Below, one piece after another: positions 42,146-53,575 of a DNA stretch of 64,000 nucleotides. Where the stretch lies: the NCBI RefSeq assembly GCF_012910785.2, contig NZ_WTVH02000008.1:186001-250000 (forward strand). The letters run 5' to 3'. Below the pieces are notes generated by a model, which did no database searches, was not told the DNA's origin, and worked only from the letters and a program-made list of their open reading frames with translations. Positions within the stretch are counted from its first letter, which is position 1. Each line of letters opens with the position of its first letter. Source of the stretch: Aromatoleum buckelii (GTDB lineage Bacteria > Pseudomonadota > Gammaproteobacteria > Burkholderiales > Rhodocyclaceae). The position numbers and the translations under genes are program-made.

Positions 42146-43024
42146 TCAGCGTGTAACAACGAAGGGGCGGATATCCAGCGCCGCCGCAATGCGTCCGGCT
42201 TCGTCGCGCGCTTCGTCGGCGGAGGCGAACGGCCCGAGCTGCACGCGATAGCGGCTGCCGTCTTCATGGAGTTCGAGGCGGTCGGCGAGCGTTTCGAACT
42301 CGTCGCGAACCCGCGCACGCAACCCTTCGGCCTTCGCTGCCGAAGAAAACGTGCCGAGCTGAAGGAACACGCCGCGCCCCACCGTCAATCCCTGAGCACG
42401 CTGCAATGGCGCGCTCAGCGCCATCTCGTGCGGCAGGATCGTCTCGACCTCGACCGGGGCGCTGCCGGCATTCACGTAGCCGAGCCGATGGGCGCCGGCA
42501 TACGAGAGGTCGATGATGCGGTCCTTGTGGAACGGGCCCCGATCGTTGATGCGGACGACGATCGCGCGGCCGTTCGCCGGATTCGTCACGCGCGCATAGC
42601 TCGGGATCGGCAGCGTCGGGTGTGCCGCCGTCATCGCGTACATGTCGTAGGGCTCGCCGCTCGACGTCGGCTTGCCATGAAAGCGCCGGCCGTACCAGCT
42701 CGCGCGCCCGCGCTGGCGGAACGCGCTCAGCTCGGTCGCGGGAACGTACTGCTGGCCGAAGACGCTGTACGGCCGGTTGGCGAAACGGTGCAGCGGCTCA
42801 AGGCGCGGTTCGGCATCCGCGATCGCGTCGAGGTTCGCCGGGATGTCGCTGCCGGGGCCGTCGTCCTTGTAGTACCCGCCGCGCCGCGCTGCCGAGCCGG
42901 CGCCCGCAGGCGCCTGCATCGTCGTGTCGCGCGACGGGGTCGAGCCGCAGCCGGACAGCCCTGCCGCAAACGCCCCGGCAAGGGCCAGCGCCAGCACCAG
43001 GGACCGCACGCCGGCCCCAGTCAT
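42146..43024 (-). CDS. rlpA: RlpA lipoprotein, septal lytic transglycosylase with SPOR domain
   Basis: 292 residues from ATG 43024 (MTGAGVRSLVLALALAGAFA). The lipobox is LSGC. The double-psi barrel has GRASWYGRRFHGKPTSSGEP, YDMYAMTAAHPTLPIPSYAR and IVVRINDRGPFHKDRIIDLS with the catalytic Glu/Asp positions. The C-terminal SPOR domain (FLQLGTFSSAAKAEGLRARV, YRVQLGPFASADEARDEAGR) binds denuded septal glycan. It cleaves naked glycan strands at division. It follows rodA by about 40 bp. Confidence 0.93.
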   Translation of the reverse strand: MTGAGVRSLVLALALAGAFAAGLSGCGSTPSRDTTMQAPAGAGSAARRGGYYKDDGPGSDIPANLDAIADAEPRLEPLHRFANRPYSVFGQQYVPATELSAFRQRGRASWYGRRFHGKPTSSGEPYDMYAMTAAHPTLPIPSYARVTNPANGRAIVVRINDRGPFHKDRIIDLSYAGAHRLGYVNAGSAPVEVETILPHEMALSAPLQRAQGLTVGRGVFLQLGTFSSAAKAEGLRARVRDEFETLADRLELHEDGSRYRVQLGPFASADEARDEAGRIAAALDIRPFVVTR

Positions 43025-43067
43025 CGGATCGCAATCGTTCGAACGCACTCGAATTCCTCTTCTTCTT

Positions 43068-44210
43068 TCAACCTCTTGCGAGCACACGGCTGCGCTGGAT
43101 GCTCATGAGGATACCGACCCCGAGGCACAAGGTCACCAGTGCGGTGCCGCCGTAACTGATGAACGGCAACGGCACGCCCACGACCGGCAGGATGCCGCTG
43201 ACCATGCCCATGTTCACGAAAGCATAGGTGAAGAAGATCATCGTGATCGAACCGGCCAGCAGGCGCGTCGCCAGCGAAGGCGCCTGCGCCGCGATGACGA
43301 AGCCGCGCAGCAGCAGCAGCAGATAGCTCGCCAGCAGCACCAGCGCGCCGAGCAGGCCGAACTCCTCGGCGAGCACCGAGAAGATGAAATCGGTGTGGCG
43401 CTCGGGGAGGAACGCGAGATGGGTCTGCGTGCCTTCGGTCCAGCCTTTGCCGAGGACGCCGCCGGAGCCGATCGCGATCGTCGACTGGATGATGTGAAAA
43501 CCGCGGCCGAGCGGATCCTGGGTCGGATCGAGCAGCGTGCACACGCGATGCTTCTGGTATTCGCGCAGCACCTGCCAGTCGACGCCGGGCTGGCACAGCT
43601 GGTCGCCGAAGCCGACGATTGCGCCGATACCGACGATGCTGACCAGCGCGACCGGAACGATCAGCTTCCACGACAGGCCGGCGAAGAAGATCACGTAGAA
43701 GCCGGCAGCGGCGACGAGCAGGCTCGTGCCGAGATCCGGCTGGATCAGGATCAGCGCGACCGGCACGGCGAGCAGCGCGCCGGCGACGACGAACTCGCGC
43801 AGCCGGATGTGCCCCTCGCGCTGCTGGAAATACCACGCCAGCATCAGCGGCATCGCGATCTTCATGATCTCGGACGGCTGGATGCGCGTGATGCCGATGT
43901 CGAGCCAGCGCGTCGCGCCTTTGGACGTCTCGCCGAACAGGTCGACGGCGACGAGCAACAGCACGCCCCCGGCATACAGCGGCAGCGCCAGCGACAGCAG
44001 CCGTTGCGGCGACAGGCGGGCGGCGAGCCACATCGCTGCGACGGCGACGCCGGAATTGACCAGCAGCGACGCGATGCGCTCCGGCGAAGCGCTGTGCATC
44101 AGCCCGAAAGCGTAGCCGAGGAGCACTGCGAGCAGGCCGAACAGGATCGGGTCGATCGGCCGGATGGCGGCGACGAGCAGACGGAGCGGGCTGAAGCGCT
44201 GTTCGGTCAC
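43068..44210 (-). CDS. rodA: RodA, SEDS peptidoglycan glycosyltransferase
   Basis: 380 residues from GTG 44210, which overlaps the mrdA stop (GTGA). About ten membrane helices. SEDS signs: ATRWLDIGITRIQPSEIMKI, LILIQPDLGTSLLV, HIIQSTIAIGSGGVLGKGWT, THLAFLPERHTDFIFSVLAE and PLPFISYGGTALVTL. It polymerises lipid II for side-wall growth with PBP2 from the gene just upstream. The open frame upstream of the GTG is shadow. Confidence 0.94.
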   Translation of the reverse strand: MTEQRFSPLRLLVAAIRPIDPILFGLLAVLLGYAFGLMHSASPERIASLLVNSGVAVAAMWLAARLSPQRLLSLALPLYAGGVLLLVAVDLFGETSKGATRWLDIGITRIQPSEIMKIAMPLMLAWYFQQREGHIRLREFVVAGALLAVPVALILIQPDLGTSLLVAAAGFYVIFFAGLSWKLIVPVALVSIVGIGAIVGFGDQLCQPGVDWQVLREYQKHRVCTLLDPTQDPLGRGFHIIQSTIAIGSGGVLGKGWTEGTQTHLAFLPERHTDFIFSVLAEEFGLLGALVLLASYLLLLLRGFVIAAQAPSLATRLLAGSITMIFFTYAFVNMGMVSGILPVVGVPLPFISYGGTALVTLCLGVGILMSIQRSRVLARG

Positions 44211-46135
44211 GGGGTCGCCTCCTCGTCGTGCCCGGCGTGGGAATCGGCCTCGGCATCCGCGGCGCCGGCGTCTTCGTCCGCGGGAGCCTCGAGACGCGCG
44301 CCGAGCAGGTGATAGTCGATGACCTGGCGCGCGATCGGCGCGGCCGACTGGGCCCCGAACCCGCCGTTCTCGACCAGCACCGCGAGCGCGATCGTCGGGT
44401 TCTCCGCTGGCGCGTACGCGATGAACCACGAGTGGTCGCGCAGCCGCTCGCGGACCCTGCCGGCGACGTATTTCGACCCTTTCAGCGAATACACCTGCGC
44501 CGTGCCGGTCTTGCCGCCGGCGCTGTACGGGGCGCCGGCGAAAGCGCGCGCGCCGGTCCCGGACTTATTGACATCGACCATCGCGTCGCGCACCGCGGCC
44601 AGATGCGCCGGCTTGATCGCGAGCTGCCGGATCGGCTCGGGCTGGACCGCGCGCCGCTCGCCGCTCGCCGTGTCGATGACGTGGCGCACGACATGCGGCC
44701 GGAACACCTTGCCGCCGTTGACGATCGTCGCCAGCGCGTTCGCGAGCTGCAAAGGAGTGTAGGCGTTGTACCCCTGGCCGATGCCGACCGAGATCGTTTC
44801 GCCGCCGTACCAGCGCTGCTGCTCGGGCTTCTTGAAGCGGCCGCGCTTCCACGCCGGCGACGGCAGCACGCCTTCGGCTTCGCCGGGAATGTCGATGCCG
44901 GTGCGCGAACCGAAGCCGAGCGGCGCCATGAAGCCGGCGATCCCTTCGATGCCGAGGTCGTTCGCGAGCTGGTAGTAATAGGTGTTGCACGACACGACGA
45001 TCGACTCGTGCAGGTCGACCATGCCGTGGCCGCCGACCTTGTCGTCCATGAAGCGGCGCCCGGCGAAGCTGAAGTAGCCCGGGTCGGCGATCGCCTGGTT
45101 CGCGGTGCGCTTGCCGGTCGTCAGCGCTGCAAGCGCCATGAACGGCTTGAACGTCGATCCGGGCGGATAGGCGCTGAAGATCGCGCGGTTGAGCAGCGGA
45201 TGATCCGGCGAGTCGTTGAGCTCGTTCCAGTCGGCGGTCGAGATGCCATCGACGAACAGGTTCGGGTCGAACGTCGGTTTCGACGCGAGCGCCAGCACGC
45301 CGCCGGTGCGCGGGTCGATCGCGACGAGCGCGCCGCGCCGGCCGCCGAACGCGGCCTCCGCGACTTTCTGCAGCTCGATGTCGAGCGTCAACTCGAGATC
45401 GCTGCCCGTCGTCGCGGGCGTGCGCGATATCACCCGCACCGCGCGCCCGCCGGCGTTCACCTCGACCTGCTCGACGCCGGTCACGCCATGCAGTTCTGCC
45501 TCGTAGCTGAGCTCCAGCCCGCTCTTGCCGATGTGGTCGGAGCCGCGATAGTTCGCGGTGTCGCCGCGTTCCTCGATGCGTTCCTGGTCGCGCAGGTTGA
45601 TCCGCCCGATGTAGCCGATGACGTGCGAAGCGACTTCGCCATGAGGGTAGTCGCGGAACAGACGCGCCTGGACTTCGACGCCGGGAAAGCGGTAGCGCCG
45701 GGCGACGAAGCGCGCGACTTCGGCGTCGTCGAGGCGGGTGCGGATCGGCACGCTCTCGAAGTTGCGGCTCTCCTCGAGCAGCTTGCGGAAGCGCCGCCGA
45801 TCGCGCGCGTCGATCGTCACGATCTCGCTCAAGGCATCGATCGTCTCGTCGAGGTCGGCGACCTGCGATGGCGTGATCTCGAGCGTGTAGGCGGCGAAGT
45901 TGCGCGCCAGCGTCACGCCGTTGCGATCGAGGATCGCGCCGCGCGTCGGCACGATCGGCACGAGGCCGATGCGGTTGTCCTCGGCGCGCGTGTGGAAGTA
46001 CTCGTGGCGGACGACCTGGAGGTAATAGAAACGCGCCGCGAGCAGGCCGAAGCACACCAGCGCGACGATGCCCGCGACCAGCACCCGGCGGCGAAAACGC
46101 CCCAGTTCCTCGTCGGGAGTGCGGAATTCGGTCAT
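44207..46135 (-). CDS. mrdA: penicillin-binding protein 2, transpeptidase of the elongasome
   Basis: 642 residues. One N-terminal membrane anchor (RVLVAGIVALVCFGLLAARF), a dimerisation domain with PTRGAILDRNGVTLARNFAA, and a transpeptidase domain with STFK in FSAYPPGSTFKPFMALAA, SxN in SIVVSCNTYYYQLAN and KTG in SAGGKTGTAQVYSLKGS. A C-terminal acidic tail (EAPADEDAGAADAEA) is unusual in charge. It forms the complex with RodA, and the two are coupled through a 4-base overlap. mreD lies 2 bases upstream. Confidence 0.95.
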   Translation of the reverse strand: MTEFRTPDEELGRFRRRVLVAGIVALVCFGLLAARFYYLQVVRHEYFHTRAEDNRIGLVPIVPTRGAILDRNGVTLARNFAAYTLEITPSQVADLDETIDALSEIVTIDARDRRRFRKLLEESRNFESVPIRTRLDDAEVARFVARRYRFPGVEVQARLFRDYPHGEVASHVIGYIGRINLRDQERIEERGDTANYRGSDHIGKSGLELSYEAELHGVTGVEQVEVNAGGRAVRVISRTPATTGSDLELTLDIELQKVAEAAFGGRRGALVAIDPRTGGVLALASKPTFDPNLFVDGISTADWNELNDSPDHPLLNRAIFSAYPPGSTFKPFMALAALTTGKRTANQAIADPGYFSFAGRRFMDDKVGGHGMVDLHESIVVSCNTYYYQLANDLGIEGIAGFMAPLGFGSRTGIDIPGEAEGVLPSPAWKRGRFKKPEQQRWYGGETISVGIGQGYNAYTPLQLANALATIVNGGKVFRPHVVRHVIDTASGERRAVQPEPIRQLAIKPAHLAAVRDAMVDVNKSGTGARAFAGAPYSAGGKTGTAQVYSLKGSKYVAGRVRERLRDHSWFIAYAPAENPTIALAVLVENGGFGAQSAAPIARQVIDYHLLGARLEAPADEDAGAADAEADSHAGHDEEATP

Positions 46136-46137
46136 CG

Positions 46138-46659
46138 TCAGATCGGCCGGTTATCGTCCCGGTCCACCGGCCGATACTGCGGCAGCAACAGCACGAAGTG
46201 CAGCGGAATCCACAATGCGGCGCTCGTGAAGCTCGACAGGAAATACTCCCAGCCGGGAAATTCGGCGCCGGCCACGAGCCGCACCAGCACCATGATGAGC
46301 TGCGTCAGGAAAAACATCGGCAGGATGTGCAGCGCCTGCTGCAACGGCGGAAACCACAGCACGCGGCGCGCGATGGACGTCGCGAGGTAGGCGAGCACGA
46401 CATACGCGAGCGCGTGTTGCCCCATCGCCGCGCCCTGCCCGATATCGACCAGCACGCCGAACACGAAAGCGGTCCCCATGCCGACGCGCCGCGGCTCGCG
46501 GATGCACCAGAAAGCCAGCACCAGCGGCACCCAGTCGGGCACGCCGGGCAGGCGGCCGGTCGGGATGTACGCCAACCCCAGCGCGACGAACAGGCTCAGG
46601 AACACGAACCAGTTCTTCGCCGGCTGCAGGATGCGGCTCGATCGATGGGTCGGCTGCAC
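46138..46659 (-). CDS. mreD: MreD, rod-shape inner-membrane protein
   Basis: 173 residues from GTG 46659, just behind the mreC stop (46662-46664). The longer frame overlaps mreC and is not used. About five membrane helices (WFVFLSLFVALGLAYIPT, WVPLVLAFWCI, TAFVFGVLVDIGQGAAMGQH, ALAYVVLAYLA and LTQLIMVLVRLVAG). The GVLVDIGQGAxxGxHALxY stretch is typical. It couples MreC and the elongasome. Confidence 0.92.
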   Translation of the reverse strand: MQPTHRSSRILQPAKNWFVFLSLFVALGLAYIPTGRLPGVPDWVPLVLAFWCIREPRRVGMGTAFVFGVLVDIGQGAAMGQHALAYVVLAYLATSIARRVLWFPPLQQALHILPMFFLTQLIMVLVRLVAGAEFPGWEYFLSSFTSAALWIPLHFVLLLPQYRPVDRDDNRPI

Positions 46660-46661
46660 GA

Positions 46662-47564
46662 CTATCCTTTCCGCTCGGTGCGGCGCAACGGCGCGGACTG
46701 GGGCTGCGGCTGCGGGCGCGGCGGCGGAGCTTCGGCCCGTCCGAGCACCAGCACCTGGGTCGTGCGCTCGACGGCAGCGACCGGATCGCACAGGACGACG
46801 GCAAAAGTCTGCGATTCGTGATCGACGCTGACGACTTCGGCCACCGGCAGTCCGGCGAGAAAAATGCCATCGAGCCCCGACGTTTCGAGCCGGTCGCCAG
46901 GGAGCACATCGACTCCGGACAACGTGAAGCGCAGCTCCATGCGCCCCTGGCCCGCGCCGAACAGTACGCCGCGCAGGCCGTTACGTGCGACCTGCACCGG
47001 CACGGCCTGGTCCTTGTCGGTCAGCAGCGTGACTTCGGCCTGCACCGGATACGCGCGCGTGACCTGCCCGATCATGCCCTGCGCGTTGACGACCGCCATC
47101 CCGGCCGCGACGCCGTGCTGGCTGCCGCGGTCGAGAATCACCTTGCGCGAGAACGGGTCGGGCGCGTCGTAAAGGACTTCGGCGGCGACGCTGCGCACGC
47201 CGGGCGCCGGAGCCATCTGCAGCAGTTCCCGCAGCTGCGCGTTGTCGCGTTCGAGCTGCTCGAAGCGCAGCAGCCGTTGCGCCGCATCGAGCTGGCTGCG
47301 CCGCAGCTCGGCGTTGTCGTGCTGCACTTCGACGAGGGTCGTGAAATAGACGGCCGCGTTACGGACGAAATCGACCGGCGCGGCCGCCGCCATCTGCAGC
47401 GGCCAGGTCGCGACCGACAGCCCCTGGCGCACCACTTCGAGGTAGCGGAAGCGCAGGTCCGCGACCAGCATCGCCAGACACACCGAGACGAGCACGAGCA
47501 GCCGCACGAGCGGCGTCGGGCCTTGCTTGAAAACGGGCGGAGACTGATGGCCGGCCAGCGACAT
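46662..47564 (-). CDS. mreC: MreC, rod-shape periplasmic scaffold
   Basis: 300 residues. N-terminal anchor (LLVLVSVCLAMLVADL), a coiled coil (ELRRSQLDAAQRLLRFEQLE, RDNAQLRELLQM), then the beta-barrel domain (VLYDAPDPFSRKVILDRGSQ, GQVTRAYPVQAEVTLLTD, GDRLETSGLDGIFLAGLPVA). The C-terminus is proline/glutamine-rich and basic. It links MreB to PBP2 and RodA across the membrane. About 55 bp behind mreB. Confidence 0.94.
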   Translation of the reverse strand: MSLAGHQSPPVFKQGPTPLVRLLVLVSVCLAMLVADLRFRYLEVVRQGLSVATWPLQMAAAAPVDFVRNAAVYFTTLVEVQHDNAELRRSQLDAAQRLLRFEQLERDNAQLRELLQMAPAPGVRSVAAEVLYDAPDPFSRKVILDRGSQHGVAAGMAVVNAQGMIGQVTRAYPVQAEVTLLTDKDQAVPVQVARNGLRGVLFGAGQGRMELRFTLSGVDVLPGDRLETSGLDGIFLAGLPVAEVVSVDHESQTFAVVLCDPVAAVERTTQVLVLGRAEAPPPRPQPQPQSAPLRRTERKG

Positions 47565-47621
47565 CGCGGCGACTAGGCGGGGCGAGCAGCGAGCGGCAGG
47601 CGCCGCGGCCCGGAGTTCGTC

Positions 47622-48752
<1,131 letters not shown>

Positions 48753-48773
48753 TTAAGCAGGTTTTGTTACCTC

Positions 48774-49061
48774 ATGTCGCTCTCCATTGAACAGGTCCGG
48801 CGCATCGCCACGCTCGCCCGGATCGAGCTCTCCGACGCCGAAGCCGAAGCGACTCGCGGCAAGTTGAATGGCATTTTCGGCCTGATCGAGCAGATGCAGG
48901 CGGTCGACACCGCCGGCGTCGAGCCAATGAGCCACCCGCAGGACGTCGCGCAGCGCCTGCGCCCCGACGTCGCGACCGAGCCCGACCGCCGCGAAGCGTT
49001 CCAGCGCATCGCCCCGCAGACCGAAGCCGGACTGTATCTCGTTCCCAAGGTTATCGAGTAA
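48774..49061 (+). CDS. gatC: Asp-tRNA(Asn)/Glu-tRNA(Gln) amidotransferase subunit C
   Basis: 95 residues: [56 protein letters not shown] and [11 protein letters not shown] at the end, all family marks. It wraps around GatA and stabilises GatAB. First gene of gatCAB; the gap to gatA is 76 bp. Confidence 0.95.
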   Translation: MSLSIEQVRRIATLARIELSDAEAEATRGKLNGIFGLIEQMQAVDTAGVEPMSHPQDVAQRLRPDVATEPDRREAFQRIAPQTEAGLYLVPKVIE

Positions 49062-49137
49062 GGAACCGCGAGCGTCGGGCAGCGGCACGGATCGCACGAA
49101 TCATTTCCGTCCCGGCTGCGCGGCGCTCCCACGACAT

Positions 49138-50610
49138 ATGATCAACGCCAGCCTCACCGAACTGCGCGCCGCGCTCGACGCCGGAAAAATCTCGAGCGTC
49201 GAACTCGCGACGCTCTTCCTCGACCGCATCGAGCGGCTCGATCCGGCCCTCAACGCTTTCATCACCGTCGACCGCGACGGCGCGCTCGAGACCGCGCGCG
49301 CTGCCGATGCGCGCATCGCCGCGGGCGACGCCGGGCCGCTGACCGGCATCCCGCTCGCGCACAAGGACGTGTTCTGCACCGAAGGCGTGCTGACGACCTG
49401 CGGCTCGAAAATGCTCGCGAACTTCGTCAGCCCGTACGACGCGCACGTCGTCAGCCTGCTGAAAGCCGCTGGCGCGGTCAGCCTCGGCAAGACCAACATG
49501 GACGAGTTCGCGATGGGCTCGTCGAACGAGAACTCCCACTTCGGCCCGGCGAAGAACCCGTGGGACACCACCCGCATTCCGGGCGGCTCGTCGGGCGGCT
49601 CGGCGGCCGCAGTCGCCGCGCGCCTCGTGCCGGTCGCGACCGGCACCGACACCGGCGGCTCGGTGCGTCAGCCGGCCGCGCTGACCGGCGTCACCGGCAT
49701 CAAGCCGACTTACGGCGTCGTCAGCCGCTACGGCATGATCGCGTACGCGAGTTCGCTCGACCAAGGCGGCGCATTCGGCGCGTCCGCGGCCGACTGCGCG
49801 CAGCTCCTGACCGCGATGGCGGGTTTCGATCCGCGCGACTCGACGAGCATCGAACGACCGGCCGAAGACTATTCGCGCGAACTCGCCGCGCCCGCCGCGG
49901 CCCGCCCGCTTGCGGGCCTGCGCATCGGCCTGCCGAAGGAATTTTTCGGCGCCGGCATGGCCGACGACGTGCGCGCCGCGGTCGAGGCGGCGCTCGACGG
50001 CTACCGCGCGCTCGGCGCGACGACCGTCGACGTGAGCCTGCCGAACGCGCAGCTCGCGATCCCCGCCTATTACGTCATTGCGCCGGCCGAGGCGTCGAGC
50101 AACCTGTCCCGCTTCGACGGCGTGCGCTACGGCCACCGCGCTGCCGACTACCGCGACCTTGCCGAGATGTATTCGAAAAGCCGCGCCGAAGGCTTCGGCG
50201 CCGAAGTCAAGCGCCGCATCCTCGTCGGCACTTACGTACTGTCGCACGGCTACTACGACGCCTACTACCTGCAGGCGCAAAAGCTGCGCCGCCTGATCGC
50301 ACAGGATTTCCAGGCCGCGCTCGCCGACTGCGACGTCATCGCCGGCCCGACGAGCCCGACGACCGCGTGGGCGATCGGCGAAAAATCCGACGATCCGGTG
50401 CAGATGTACCTGTCCGACATCTACACGATCGCAGTGAACCTCGCCGGCCTGCCGGGCCTGTCGCACCCGTGCGGCTTCGGTGCGGGCGAGCTGCCGGTCG
50501 GCCTGCAGCTCGTCGGCGACTACTTTTCCGAGGCGCGCCTGCTGAACGCCGCGCACCGCTTCCAGCAGGCGAGCGACTGGCACCTGCGCCGGCCGGCGCT
50601 CGCCGCCTGA
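49138..50610 (+). CDS. gatA: Asp-tRNA(Asn)/Glu-tRNA(Gln) amidotransferase subunit A
   Basis: 490 residues. Amidase-signature enzyme: catalytic Lys in [15 protein letters not shown], and the Ser-cisSer pair in [20 protein letters not shown] and [20 protein letters not shown]. The middle has [20 protein letters not shown]. It releases ammonia from glutamine for transamidation of misacylated tRNA by GatB. A stop-to-start gap of 16 bp to gatB. Presence of gatCAB implies an indirect route to Gln-tRNA or Asn-tRNA here. Confidence 0.96.
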   Translation: MINASLTELRAALDAGKISSVELATLFLDRIERLDPALNAFITVDRDGALETARAADARIAAGDAGPLTGIPLAHKDVFCTEGVLTTCGSKMLANFVSPYDAHVVSLLKAAGAVSLGKTNMDEFAMGSSNENSHFGPAKNPWDTTRIPGGSSGGSAAAVAARLVPVATGTDTGGSVRQPAALTGVTGIKPTYGVVSRYGMIAYASSLDQGGAFGASAADCAQLLTAMAGFDPRDSTSIERPAEDYSRELAAPAAARPLAGLRIGLPKEFFGAGMADDVRAAVEAALDGYRALGATTVDVSLPNAQLAIPAYYVIAPAEASSNLSRFDGVRYGHRAADYRDLAEMYSKSRAEGFGAEVKRRILVGTYVLSHGYYDAYYLQAQKLRRLIAQDFQAALADCDVIAGPTSPTTAWAIGEKSDDPVQMYLSDIYTIAVNLAGLPGLSHPCGFGAGELPVGLQLVGDYFSEARLLNAAHRFQQASDWHLRRPALAA

Positions 50611-50626
50611 ACGAGAGTTTGACACC

Positions 50627-52108
50627 ATGAGCAGAAACGACTGGGAAGTGGTCATCGGACTGGAAATCCATGCCCAGCTCAACACCGCGTCGAAGATCTT
50701 TTCCGCCGCCTCGACCGCGTTCGGCGCCGAGCCGAACGTGCAGGCGAGCGCCGTCGACATCGCGCTGCCGGGCGTGTTGCCGGTCCTGAACGGCGGCGCG
50801 GTCGAGCGGGCGATCCGCTTCGGCGTCGCGATCGGCGCGACGGTCGCGCCGAAAAGCGTTTTCGCGCGCAAGAACTACTTCTACCCGGATCTGCCGAAAG
50901 GCTATCAGATCAGCCAGTTCGAGCTGCCGGTCGTGCAGGGCGGTGCGATCACGATCCGCGTCGGCGACGGTGACAAAGCCTACGAGAAGACTGTGCAGCT
51001 CACGCGCGCGCACCTCGAGGAAGACGCCGGCAAGTCGCTGCACGAAGATTTCCACGGCATGAGCGGCATCGACCTGAACCGCGCCGGCACGCCGCTGCTG
51101 GAAATCGTCTCCGAACCCGACATGCGCTCGTCGACCGAGGCAGTCGCGTACGCGCGTGCGCTGCACGCGCTGGTGCGCTGGATCGACATCTGCGACGGCA
51201 ACATGCAGGAAGGCTCGTTCCGCTGCGATGCGAACGTCTCGGTGCGCCGCCCCGGCGGGCCGCTCGGCACGCGGCGCGAGATCAAGAACTTGAACTCGTT
51301 CCGCTTCCTGCAGCAGGCGATCGACTTCGAAGTGCAGTGGCAGATCGACACGATCGAGGACGGCGGCAGGATCCAGCAGGCGACCGTGCTGTTCGACCCC
51401 GACACGGGTGAGACGCGCATGATGCGCTCGAAGGAAGACGCGCACGATTACCGCTACTTCCCCGACCCCGACCTGCTGCCGCTGGTGATTTCGCCCGAAT
51501 GGATCGCACGCGTGCGCAGCGAGATGCCGGAGTTGCCGGGCGCGATGAAGGCGCGCCTCGTCGACGACTACGGCCTGTCCGCGTACGACGCGGCGAGCCT
51601 CACGGCGTCGAAGGAAATCGCCGCGTACTACCAGGCGATGCTCGCCGCGGCCGACGCGAAACCGGGCAGCCAGGTGCCGAAACTGGGCGCGAACTGGGTC
51701 ATGGGCGAACTCGCCGCGCAGCTCAACCGCGCCGAACGCGACATCGGCGACTCGCCGGTCGCTCCCGCGCAGCTCGCGGGGCTCGTGCAGCGCATCGCCG
51801 ACGGCACGATTTCGAACAACATCGCGCGCAAAGTGTTCGCCGCGCTGTGGAACGGCGAAGGGGGCACCGGCCCGGACGCCGCCGATCGCATCATCGAAGC
51901 GCAGGGCCTGCGGCAGGTAAACGACAGCAGCGCGCTCGAACCGCTCATCGACGAAGTGCTCGCCGCGAACCAGAAGTCCGTCGACGAATTCCGCGCCGGC
52001 AAGGACAAGGCGTTCAACGCGCTCGTCGGCCAGGTCATGAAAGCGAGCCGCGGCAAGGCGAATCCGGCGCAGGTCAACGAGATGCTCAAGCGCAAGCTCG
52101 AAGCCTGA
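50627..52108 (+). CDS. gatB: Asp-tRNA(Asn)/Glu-tRNA(Gln) amidotransferase subunit B
   Basis: 493 residues: [100 protein letters not shown], and a C-terminal YqeY-like helical domain ending [20 protein letters not shown]. It activates the tRNA-bound Glu or Asp and accepts ammonia from GatA. Complete and at normal length. Confidence 0.96.
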   Translation: MSRNDWEVVIGLEIHAQLNTASKIFSAASTAFGAEPNVQASAVDIALPGVLPVLNGGAVERAIRFGVAIGATVAPKSVFARKNYFYPDLPKGYQISQFELPVVQGGAITIRVGDGDKAYEKTVQLTRAHLEEDAGKSLHEDFHGMSGIDLNRAGTPLLEIVSEPDMRSSTEAVAYARALHALVRWIDICDGNMQEGSFRCDANVSVRRPGGPLGTRREIKNLNSFRFLQQAIDFEVQWQIDTIEDGGRIQQATVLFDPDTGETRMMRSKEDAHDYRYFPDPDLLPLVISPEWIARVRSEMPELPGAMKARLVDDYGLSAYDAASLTASKEIAAYYQAMLAAADAKPGSQVPKLGANWVMGELAAQLNRAERDIGDSPVAPAQLAGLVQRIADGTISNNIARKVFAALWNGEGGTGPDAADRIIEAQGLRQVNDSSALEPLIDEVLAANQKSVDEFRAGKDKAFNALVGQVMKASRGKANPAQVNEMLKRKLEA

Positions 52109-52211
52109 TCGATCGGCATGCCGCCCAAGGCAGCGGCGGGCGTGGCGGAATGACCCTGCGCGCCGCTCGCTATAATGGCAGGTAGCGCTCAGCGACCTGA
52201 AAGGACCGGCG

Positions 52212-53033
52212 ATGTGTCAGCTCCTCGGCATGAACTGCAACGTGCCCACGGACATCTGTTTCTCGTTCGCGGGCTTCCAGGCGCGCGGCGGCGTCACCGA
52301 TCACCATCGTGACGGGTGGGGCATCGCGTTCTTCGAAGGGCGCGGCGTGCGCGTCTTCCTCGACCCGCAGCCGAGCGCGAATTCCCCGGTCGCCGAACTC
52401 GTCCGCAACTACCCGATCCGTTCGCTCAACGTCATCGCCCATATCCGCAAGGCGACGCAAGGCCAGGTGCGCCTCGACAACACGCATCCGTTCCAGCGCG
52501 AACTGTGGGGGCGCTACTGGATCTTCGCGCACAACGGCAACCTGCTCGACTACGCCCCGGCGCTCACCGGGCGCTTCGTGCCGGTTGGCAGCACCGACTC
52601 CGAAGCCGCGCTCTGCCACATCCTGCAATGCCTGGCGCAGCGGTTTCCGGACGGCCCGCCGAGCGCCGTCGCGCTGCATGAGACGCTGCGCGAACTGACG
52701 ATCGAAATCGGGCAGCACGGCGAGTTCAACTACCTGCTGTCGGACGGAGAACACCTGTTCGCCCATTGCTCGTCGCGGCTCGCGTTCATCGTGCGCGAAG
52801 CGCCGTTCACGGTCGCCCACCTCGCGGATCAGGACATGACTGTCGACTTCAGCCGCCACACCACGCCGAACGACCGCGTCGCGGTCATCGCGACCGTGCC
52901 GCTGACCGACAACGAAACGTGGCAGCAGATGACACCCGGCTCGCTCGTGGCTTTTCGGCACGGTGCCCCCGTACCGCTCGGCGACACCCGCACCGTCGCC
53001 TCGTCCCCGTCCCGCACAACCGGAAGTGGGTAA
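52212..53033 (+). CDS. class II glutamine amidotransferase (YafJ-like)
   Basis: 273 residues; ATG 52212 after AAAGGACCGGCG. The N-terminal Cys2 (MCQLLGMNCNVPTDICFSF) is the Ntn nucleophile. Family blocks: DHHRDGWGIAFFEGRGVRVF, VIAHIRKATQGQVRLDNTHP, IFAHNGNLLDY, GSTDSEAALCHIL and HLFAHCSSRLAFIVR. It hydrolyses glutamine or a gamma-glutamyl compound; E. coli YafJ's substrate is uncertain. Stand-alone, with the HIT gene 70 bp downstream. Confidence 0.88.
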   Translation: MCQLLGMNCNVPTDICFSFAGFQARGGVTDHHRDGWGIAFFEGRGVRVFLDPQPSANSPVAELVRNYPIRSLNVIAHIRKATQGQVRLDNTHPFQRELWGRYWIFAHNGNLLDYAPALTGRFVPVGSTDSEAALCHILQCLAQRFPDGPPSAVALHETLRELTIEIGQHGEFNYLLSDGEHLFAHCSSRLAFIVREAPFTVAHLADQDMTVDFSRHTTPNDRVAVIATVPLTDNETWQQMTPGSLVAFRHGAPVPLGDTRTVASSPSRTTGSG

Positions 53034-53106
53034 CTTCTTCTTCATCGCCGAATGGTGAAAGGCTAGAGTTGGCGTTTGCCAGATTCCGATGACTGCGGAG
53101 CCCGCG

Positions 53107-53526
53107 ATGGACTGCACTTTGTGTCTTGCTGAAATGGAAACCCCGATCTGGCGCGACGGGAGCTGTCGCGTCCTTCTGGTCGGTGATCACGACTACCCCG
53201 GTTTCTGCCGCGTCGTGTGGCATGAACACGTCGCCGAAATGAGCGACCTCACCGCGCCGGCGCAGCGCCACCTGATGAATGTCGTGCTCGCGACCGAGAC
53301 CGCGCTGCGCCAGCTGATGGGGCCGGACAAGATCAACCTCGCGAGCCTCGGCAATGTCGTGCCGCACCTTCACTGGCACGTCGTTCCGCGCTTTCGCGAC
53401 GACAGGCATTTCCCGCAGCCGATCTGGGGCATTCCGCAGCGCGAAGGGGCCCGGCGCGAAGCACCTGCGGTCGACGCGCTCGCCGGCGCGATCGTCACTG
53501 CCCTGACCGAACTCACCGCAGGCTGA
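53107..53526 (+). CDS. HIT family nucleotide-binding protein
   Basis: 139 residues from ATG 53107 (MDCTLCLAEMETPIWRDGSC), chosen because GCGGAGCCCGCG stands before it; ATG 53089 has no ribosome site. The HIT motif is PHLHWHVVPRFRDD with the three histidines. The segment DHDYPGFCRVVWHEHVAEMS is typical of the bacterial subgroup. It acts as a nucleotidyl hydrolase or transferase on dinucleotides; the physiological substrate is unknown. About 50 bp before the next gene on the same strand. Confidence 0.88.
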   Translation: MDCTLCLAEMETPIWRDGSCRVLLVGDHDYPGFCRVVWHEHVAEMSDLTAPAQRHLMNVVLATETALRQLMGPDKINLASLGNVVPHLHWHVVPRFRDDRHFPQPIWGIPQREGARREAPAVDALAGAIVTALTELTAG

Positions 53527-53575
53527 ATCCGCGCCACCAGGCCGCCACGTCGAGCCTCGGCAACCCAAGGATCGC

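Noticed and set aside
44228-46390. 720-residue plus-strand open frame opposite mrdA
   Set aside because: Mirror frame of PBP2; rich in Arg/Ala/Val/Glu with no domain, typical of antisense GC-rich sequence.
49051-50871. 606-residue minus-strand open frame opposite gatA and gatB
   Set aside because: Covers two complete Gat genes; no motif and no ribosome site.
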